10,324 bases of DNA, taken from NCBI GenBank assembly GCA_007116995.1, contig SKHL01000015.1:1-10324 (forward strand). Direction: 5' to 3'. The notes beneath the pieces were generated by a model. It was not told the origin of the DNA. It saw only the letters and a list, made by a program, of their open reading frames with translations, and ran no database searches. This stretch comes from Limnochordia bacterium. Its GTDB lineage: Bacteria; Bacillota; Limnochordia; Darwinibacteriales; DTU012. Shown here piece after piece: positions 6,374 to 10,324 of this stretch (position 1 is the first letter of the stretch; each line of letters starts with the position of its first letter). Made by a program: the position numbers and the translations under genes.

Positions 6374-7365
6374 TTCATAACTCCTCCCCAACGAATAATT
6401 GCGGAACCCCAAGTAAGACCGGCACCAAATCCTACAACTAAGATATTGTCACCGTCGGATATCCCTTTTTCCTCCACTATCTCATCCAGAGCAATAGGTA
6501 TACTAGCTGCTGATGTATTACCGTAGCGATCAACATTAATATACAGATTCTCATCTGGAATTTTAAGTTTCACTGCGGCTGAGCGGATAATCCGTACATT
6601 AGCCTGATGTGGTATGAACCATGCAATGTCCTTACTAGGAATACGGGCTTTTTCTAACACTCGCTCAGTCGAGTCTTCCATGACTCGGACAGCGAACTTA
6701 AATACCTCATTCCCAGACATCCGCAGATAATGTTCTCGATTGGCTAGTATAGATGGGGTAATGGGATTTCTCGAACCACCTACTGGAAGCTGTAGAAATT
6801 TTGCGCCTGATCCATCTGCCCCAATATCAGTGGAAATAATCCCATATCCTTCAGCCACAGGGCCAAGGACAGCTGCACCTGCCCCATCACCGAATAGGAC
6901 GCATGTTGATCTATCTTCATAATCAGTAACTCTACTTAATAAATCCACTCCGATAACTAAAACCCTCTGGTATCCACCGCGTACCATGTTTTGCCCAACA
7001 TCGAGTCCATAAACAAACCCGGAGCAACCAGCGGATAAATCAAAGGCCGAGGCATTTATAGCGCCAATTTTATCTTGGATGATGCATGCAGTAGATGGAA
7101 ATGGCATATCGCCAGTAATGGTAGCTACGATGATTAAATCAATCTCTTCTGGGGATGCCCCAGCTTTGTCTAGGGCTTGCTTAGCTGCGATGGCACCTAA
7201 GTCAGAAGCAGCAACATCCGGTGGGGCAATTCTCCGTTCCTTAATCCCCGTACGGCTAGTAATCCACTCATCAGTCGTGTCCATCCGTTCTTCTAATTCG
7301 GCATTTGTGAGAATATAATCGGGTATGGCTTTGCCTGTCCCTAGGATACCTACATTAGTTATCAA
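6370..7365 (-). CDS. fabH: 3-oxoacyl-[ACP] synthase III (initiating condensing enzyme)
   Basis: Starts fatty-acid chains by condensing an acyl-CoA primer with malonyl-ACP. It has 331 residues, slightly longer than the E. coli enzyme. The Cys-His-Asn triad is visible: Cys114 in SAGCSGF, His253 in IPHQAN and Asn283 in YGNTSAAS. The N-terminal TDEWITSRTGIKERRI and C-terminal VGFGAGLTWGSAII are characteristic. The start appears to be a TTG at 7363-7365, overlapping the plsX stop as TTGA, with AAGGTG about seven bases upstream. No ATG or GTG upstream in frame is available, and the next Met (residue 28) would remove conserved sequence. Translation is probably coupled to plsX. Primer preference, straight or branched, cannot be read reliably from the sequence. 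Confidence 0.96.
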   Translation of the reverse strand: MITNVGILGTGKAIPDYILTNAELEERMDTTDEWITSRTGIKERRIAPPDVAASDLGAIAAKQALDKAGASPEEIDLIIVATITGDMPFPSTACIIQDKIGAINASAFDLSAGCSGFVYGLDVGQNMVRGGYQRVLVIGVDLLSRVTDYEDRSTCVLFGDGAGAAVLGPVAEGYGIISTDIGADGSGAKFLQLPVGGSRNPITPSILANREHYLRMSGNEVFKFAVRVMEDSTERVLEKARIPSKDIAWFIPHQANVRIIRSAAVKLKIPDENLYINVDRYGNTSAASIPIALDEIVEEKGISDGDNILVVGFGAGLTWGSAIIRWGGVMK

Positions 7366-8354
7366 CGATTTTCACCTTCCATCAGCTCTTCAATGGTATT
7401 AATTACGCCGTGTTCTGCAGCTTCCTTGGCCACGCGGATTGCGTTACGGATCGCCTTAGCATTCGAACTGCCATGAGCGATTATGGATACACCATTCACA
7501 CCCAAGAGAGGCGCTCCCCCATATTCGGCATAGTCCATCTTACGTTTGATATTACGCAATCCAGGTTTAAGGATAAGCGCTGCTAGTTTTGTAGGTAGGG
7601 ATCTAGTGAATTCCTCTCTGAGCATACCAAACAACACACTACCAATTCCTTCTGCAAACTTTAATACAATGTTTCCTACAAATCCGTCGCAGACAATCAC
7701 GTCCACTTCTCCTTTAGGAATATCTCGTCCTTCAACATTTCCGATAAAGTTGAGATTTGATTTGGATAGTTCATCATAAACCTTTTGTGCAACTTCGTTA
7801 CCCTTGGAAGGTTCTTCACCAATATTGAGCAGTCCAACCTTAGGATTATCAACCTCTAAGACCCGCTGGGCATAGACAGAACCCATGTATGCGAATTGGA
7901 TGAGATGATTGGGTCGACAGTCCACATTAGCACCCACATCTACCAGCAGACATACCCCATGTAAAGTCGGCATTAGTGATGTGATTGCCGGGCGTTCAAT
8001 ACCTCTAATCCGACCTATTCCTAGTACAGAAGCAGCCATTGCAGCCCCTGTATTACCGGCACTAATCATTCCTACCGCTTGCTTATCTCGCACTAAGCGG
8101 GCTGCAACCATTAGGGAAGAAGCTTTCTTAGCTCGTACAGCTTCCACAGGGTGATCATCCATCTGAATAATCTGAGGTGCGTGGACTATTTCTATGTATT
8201 TACTGCCAGGTTTATCACTAACTAGGTTGTTGAGTTTTTGTTCATCTCCAGTCAATATGGTGGAAATTTGGTACATCTCTCCGGCCTGTAATGCACCCTC
8301 GACTATTTTCTCGGGAGCGTAGTCGCCTCCAAAACTATCAACTGCGATTTTTAT
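7362..8354 (-). CDS. plsX: Phosphate acyltransferase PlsX (apparent ATA start)
   Basis: Peripheral membrane enzyme that makes acyl-phosphate from acyl-ACP for PlsY in phospholipid synthesis. From residue 1 as drawn here (330 residues, normal length) the motifs run AVDSFGGD near 4-11, SAGNTGA, DVGAN, GLLNIGEE, CDGFVGN, EYGGAPLLGV and HGSSN. The start is unusual. The family normally begins MKIAVDAMGGD, and here the aligned codon is ATA (8354-8352), with AGGAGG nine bases upstream. No ATG, GTG or TTG lies between that site and the conserved sequence. An ATT two codons earlier (8360) is the other option, with only three bases of spacing. The frame stays open back to a GTG at 8429 inside fapR, but that 25-residue extension (WFFRENLWWLLLTKKRR and so on) is unlike PlsX and precedes the ribosome binding site. 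The gene overlaps the end of fapR by 17 bases and fabH by four. The product is certain; the start is not. Confidence 0.93.
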   Translation of the reverse strand: MKIAVDSFGGDYAPEKIVEGALQAGEMYQISTILTGDEQKLNNLVSDKPGSKYIEIVHAPQIIQMDDHPVEAVRAKKASSLMVAARLVRDKQAVGMISAGNTGAAMAASVLGIGRIRGIERPAITSLMPTLHGVCLLVDVGANVDCRPNHLIQFAYMGSVYAQRVLEVDNPKVGLLNIGEEPSKGNEVAQKVYDELSKSNLNFIGNVEGRDIPKGEVDVIVCDGFVGNIVLKFAEGIGSVLFGMLREEFTRSLPTKLAALILKPGLRNIKRKMDYAEYGGAPLLGVNGVSIIAHGSSNAKAIRNAIRVAKEAAEHGVINTIEELMEGENR

Positions 8355-8925
8355 GGGAATCCCCCTCCTCTTTTTCGTTAAGAGCAACCACCACAAATTC
8401 TCCCTGAAAAACCAGTTCTTGTTGGACACGGGATTCCACTTGAATAGTATAGTGATTCTTGTCCTTAACGATCAGGCTCGCTTTGGCTATCACTCTGTCA
8501 GATAATGTGACTGGCCGATGATATCGTAGTTTGGCCGACGCTGTTAGGGCTGTATGCCAGTTGACTATTGCTACCGCTAAGGAGTTTCCTTGCGCAAATA
8601 AATGATGGCCACGTAATATCTTCGTTCGTTCTAACACCATATCATCAAGTACGGAAAGAATGGATATAGCATAAGCCCCTACCTCTATATCAATTAATTC
8701 ACCAATTACCTCTGATCCTTGAATCGATTTGAGTTTCGTATATGTTTTGCTAGCAATAATTTTCGTGCGTTCGCGTAATTCCGGGATATCTAATGCCATT
8801 CGATCTAACCGGATGGTAGCCACACTGACGCCTAATGCCTCTGCTAACTGCAAATCTGTTAAGAATGGATCCTGGGTTAGTAGTGATTGTAATTCGTCTC
8901 GACGACTGTTACGAGTGATTCCCAT
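8338..8925 (-). CDS. fapR: Transcription factor FapR, repressor of lipid synthesis genes
   Basis: Repressor of fatty-acid and phospholipid genes in Gram-positive bacteria; malonyl-CoA releases it from DNA. It has 195 residues, close to Bacillus FapR (188). An N-terminal DeoR-type helix-turn-helix lies at about 8-45 (LAEALGVSVATIRLDR, 27-42), followed by the linker helix LDIPELRERTK and a hot-dog fold domain at about 70-185. The ligand-binding signature RGHHLFAQGNSLAVAI is at 105-120. The ATG at 8923-8925 has AGGAGG eight bases upstream. As first gene of the fab block behind a FapR-type operator, it very probably represses itself and the whole cluster. The last codons overlap the start of plsX. 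Confidence 0.96.
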   Translation of the reverse strand: MGITRNSRRDELQSLLTQDPFLTDLQLAEALGVSVATIRLDRMALDIPELRERTKIIASKTYTKLKSIQGSEVIGELIDIEVGAYAISILSVLDDMVLERTKILRGHHLFAQGNSLAVAIVNWHTALTASAKLRYHRPVTLSDRVIAKASLIVKDKNHYTIQVESRVQQELVFQGEFVVVALNEKEEGDSHKNRS

Positions 8926-8940
8926 GTCTTATACCTCCTA

Positions 8941-8957
8941 TTAAGACCTGGTGCTAA
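8941..8957 (-). promoter_or_regulatory. FapR operator (17-bp imperfect palindrome)
   Basis: The minus strand reads TTAGCACCAGGTCTTAA. The known FapR consensus is close to TTAGTACCTAGTACTAA, and both outer halves (TTAG.ACC and GGT..TAA) are retained. The site begins a few bases past the expected transcription start and abuts the fapR ribosome binding site, a placement that would block initiation or clearance. This fits autoregulation of the operon. Confidence 0.75.
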
Positions 8958-8966
8958 CCTAAATTT

Positions 8967-8995
8967 AGTATACTGGAGGAACTTGCCGATGTAAA
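8967..8995 (-). promoter_or_regulatory. SigA-type promoter of the fapR-plsX-fab operon
   Basis: On the minus strand TTTACA (8995-8990, 5 of 6) and TATACT (8972-8967, 5 of 6) are exactly 17 bases apart. The expected start is near 8960, about 35 bases before the fapR ATG and directly ahead of the FapR site. It follows the rpmF terminator, so the operon is independent of yceD-rpmF. Confidence 0.8.
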
Positions 8996-9017
8996 GACTT
9001 TTTTCAAAAAAGATCCT

Positions 9018-9050
9018 AAAAAGATGATAGAGGATTATACTCTATCATCT
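9018..9050 (-). terminator. Rho-independent terminator after rpmF
   Basis: AGATGATAGAG (9050-9040) and CTCTATCATCT (9032-9022) form a perfect 11-bp stem with a seven-base loop, followed by a short T-run (9022-9018) and a further T6 about a dozen bases on. It ends the yceD-rpmF transcript about 20 bases after the rpmF stop. Confidence 0.85.
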
Positions 9051-9070
9051 TCTCCAAAAGACAGGATGAA

Positions 9071-9256
9071 TTATTCAGCCACACTAACATCCACAACCTT
9101 ACGACCGTTATAGCTTCCACAGTTCCGACAGACGCGGTGTGGTAGTTTTTGCTCGTGGCATTGTGGACAACTGTGAGTACCCACCGCCTTAATTTTCCAT
9201 TGGGAGCGACGAGTATTTGTTCTTGCTTTCGAGTGTTTCCTCTTAGGTACAGCCAT
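9071..9256 (-). CDS. rpmF: 50S ribosomal protein L32, zinc-binding form
   Basis: Small component of the large ribosomal subunit. 61 residues. The N-terminus MAVPKRKHSKARTNTRRSQW is the family signature, and two CxxC pairs (Cys30/Cys33 and Cys43/Cys46, in SCPQC and VCRNC) form the zinc ribbon. This is therefore the C+ version rather than the zinc-independent one. The ATG at 9254-9256 has a GAGAGGGGG ribosome binding site. It lies 23 bases after yceD, the usual pairing, and is followed by its own terminator. Confidence 0.98.
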   Translation of the reverse strand: MAVPKRKHSKARTNTRRSQWKIKAVGTHSCPQCHEQKLPHRVCRNCGSYNGRKVVDVSVAE

Positions 9257-9279
9257 TATTTAAATCCCCCTCTCTTATC

Positions 9280-9801
9280 CTATTCTTTTTTAAGCAAATC
9301 AGTCAATGCTGCTAAGCGAGGATCTACTGTATCAACTATGCACTGGCAACTATTTTGATTGAGATTCTGTCCACAGTGTGAACATAATCCTGTGCAGTCA
9401 GTGGAACAAATCAGCTTCATTGGAATGGCCAGTATAAGTGATTCATTGATAAGTTCTGTGATATCTAATTGATCCCCTTGAAAGTATGGCGCTTGTTCAC
9501 TAAAAAACCGATCATCTTCAGTCTCAGCCCGGTTAAGCTTGGGTAGGTACTCATCAGAGAATTCGGCTGACAAATCATAAACAAATGGTATCAAACAGCG
9601 GGTGCATTCTAATTCGACCTTAGTTTGTACAGAACCCTGCACTGAATAGCCTTCCTCCGTGTTTGTGACAGTCACATCAAGTTTAAGAGGTGATACCAAT
9701 TTCTCCTCGGTTAATCCCCTATCCCCATAGTCTACTGGGAGTTCCTTTTTAATCCTTAGGGTTGCTGACTCCCCTTTGAGATTAGTAATACTTATTTGCA
9801 T
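9280..9801 (-). CDS. yceD: YceD/DUF177 family protein (23S rRNA accumulation protein family)
   Basis: Conserved partner of rpmF. Relatives in E. coli and plants have been linked to 23S rRNA accumulation; a precise biochemical role is not known to me. It has 173 residues from the ATG at 9799-9801, which has GAGGTGA five bases upstream. The frame extends 15 codons further to a TTG, but that TTG is the first three bases of the -35 element of the promoter and is rejected. Visible features are ECTRC (Cys66, Cys69), which is the family's core motif, and a C-terminal cysteine cluster (Cys132, 136, 140, 143, 152, 154) within CTGLCSHCGQNLN that could bind a metal. The ending DPRLAALTDLLK is typical. 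It is first gene of the yceD-rpmF transcript and divergent from ylbJ. The name ylbN is used for the Bacillus counterpart. Confidence 0.92.
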   Translation of the reverse strand: MQISITNLKGESATLRIKKELPVDYGDRGLTEEKLVSPLKLDVTVTNTEEGYSVQGSVQTKVELECTRCLIPFVYDLSAEFSDEYLPKLNRAETEDDRFFSEQAPYFQGDQLDITELINESLILAIPMKLICSTDCTGLCSHCGQNLNQNSCQCIVDTVDPRLAALTDLLKKE

Positions 9802-9817
9802 TGTATTCACCTCATAA

Positions 9818-9846
9818 ATTATACAAAGATTGACGGTCGGTGTCAA
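9818..9846 (-). promoter_or_regulatory. Perfect-consensus SigA promoter of yceD-rpmF
   Basis: On the minus strand TTGACA (9846-9841), a 17-base spacer and TATAAT (9823-9818) match the consensus exactly. The expected start (about 9811) falls on or beside the ribosome binding site GAGGTGA (9813-9807), so the leader should be only about 10-13 bases. The -35 hexamer is also one arm of a TTGAC/GTCAA inverted repeat at 9830-9846. Confidence 0.88.
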
Positions 9847-9920
9847 GTAAAAACCTTAACGCTGCAAAAAACTGATCATGGAAAGGGAACCGCAAACACC
9901 CGTATCGCTTCTATCCATTA

Positions 9921-9948
9921 GCATAATCCCCGTTATGTCCAAATATAT
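9921..9948 (+). promoter_or_regulatory. Tentative SigE-like promoter for ylbJ
   Basis: GCATAAT (9921-9927) resembles a SigE -35 element. Twelve bases later CAAATATAT (9940-9948) is a poor match to its -10. The placement, about 30 bases before the ylbJ start, is right, and ylbJ is under SigE control in Bacillus. No TTGACA/TATAAT pair is evident on the plus strand between 9847 and 9970. Confidence 0.2.
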
Positions 9949-9979
9949 ATGGTAGTGAAGAATTCCGAGGGGGATATTG

Positions 9980-10324
9980 ATGGTGGAGAATAAGAGGTTG
10001 TATTTAAATGCGTATCTATCTGCATTCATAACTCTAATGCTGACGATTTCTATTGTTCGTTTTCCTGAGGAAGCATTTGATGCGTCGCTTTATGGACTAA
10101 AATTATGGTTTGAAATTGTTTTGCCGGCTTTACTACCGTTTTTTGCCATGGCAGATATCATGATGGGTTTAGGAGTAGTGCATTTTATTGGTGTACTATT
10201 AGAGCCTATTATGAAAAAAGTATTTAAGATTCCTGGCGTGGGAGCATTTGCCGTAGCAATGGGTCTAGCTTCAGGATACCCCATTGGGGCAGAAATAACT
10301 GGCCGACTACGGCGCCAGAATTTA
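9980..10324 (+). CDS. ylbJ: Sporulation integral membrane protein YlbJ, N-terminal part (runs off the right edge)
   Basis: Membrane protein needed for normal spore formation in Bacillus and a member of the Gate/nucleoside-recognition domain superfamily. The first 115 of roughly 400 residues are present. There is a hydrophobic segment at about 11-26 (AYLSAFITLMLTISIV), a longer one at about 42-75 (WFEIVLPALLPFFAMADIM and onward), and the family motif FKIPGVGAFAVAMGLASGYP at 82-101, followed by IGAEITGRLR. The ATG at 9980-9982 has GAGGGGG six bases upstream. It is the only plus-strand gene and is divergent from yceD across a 178-base gap, the arrangement known for ylbJ and the ylbN-rpmF end in Bacillus. 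No break is seen; truncation is due to the window edge. Confidence 0.93.
   Translation, partial: MVENKRLYLNAYLSAFITLMLTISIVRFPEEAFDASLYGLKLWFEIVLPALLPFFAMADIMMGLGVVHFIGVLLEPIMKKVFKIPGVGAFAVAMGLASGYPIGAEITGRLRRQNL

Noticed and set aside
6374..6412. 13-codon extension of fabD into the end of fabH
   Set aside because: The ATG at 6373 has a strong ribosome binding site and gives the family's standard N-terminus; the extension overlaps conserved fabH codons.
8355..8429. N-terminal extension of plsX starting at GTG 8429 inside fapR
   Set aside because: It lies upstream of the ribosome binding site, reads fapR codons in another frame, and has no resemblance to the PlsX N-terminus.
9802..9846. 15-codon extension of yceD to a TTG
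   Set aside because: That TTG is the start of the TTGACA -35 element, so it would not be transcribed from this promoter.
10090..10284. 64-codon minus-strand frame opposite ylbJ
   Set aside because: It is the complement of the YlbJ coding frame, which carries clear family motifs.
1..10324. Mobile elements, CRISPR arrays, tRNA or rRNA genes, toxin-antitoxin or defence genes
   Set aside because: I looked on both strands and saw no direct repeat array, transposase, structured RNA gene or accessory gene; apart from the sigma factor, gene content is conserved core.

Overview
The window comes from a spore-forming member of the Bacillota (Firmicutes), most likely a clostridial or early-branching lineage. 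Four things point there: a FapR-controlled type II fatty-acid cluster, the sporulation membrane protein gene ylbJ divergent from yceD-rpmF, strong GGAGG-type ribosome binding sites, and intrinsic terminators with T-runs. Base composition looks low-to-mid GC by eye. I cannot name the genus from sequence alone.

Layout: everything except the right-hand end is on the minus strand. Reading in the direction of transcription (right to left) there are five blocks. (1) yceD-rpmF starts from a perfect-consensus promoter and ends at a hairpin. (2) fapR-plsX-fabH-fabD-fabG-acpP starts from a near-consensus promoter followed by a FapR-type operator; its genes overlap or nearly touch, and a long hairpin with a T-run follows acpP. 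(3) fabF-rnc has only a weak promoter candidate of its own and ends at a strong terminator. (4) A SigH-like sigma factor gene stands alone behind a 319-bp intergenic region. (5) smc runs off the left edge, with its first 410 codons present. On the plus strand at the right edge lie the first 115 codons of ylbJ.

How the genes work together: PlsX makes acyl-phosphate from acyl-ACP for membrane lipid synthesis. FabD loads malonyl onto AcpP, FabH starts chains, FabF elongates them and FabG reduces the 3-keto intermediate. FapR represses the block until malonyl-CoA rises. The dehydratase (fabZ), enoyl reductase (fabI/fabK) and acetyl-CoA carboxylase genes are not in the window. rnc, smc, rpmF and yceD are the usual housekeeping neighbours.

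This is mainly a conserved core region, and I see no evidence of a new defence, mobile or biosynthetic system. The points worth a second look are the apparent AUA (or AUU) start of plsX, the terminator-like hairpin between acpP and fabF, two terminator-like hairpins before the orphan sigma gene, that sigma gene itself between rnc and smc, and the start-codon corrections for acpP, fabD and yceD.
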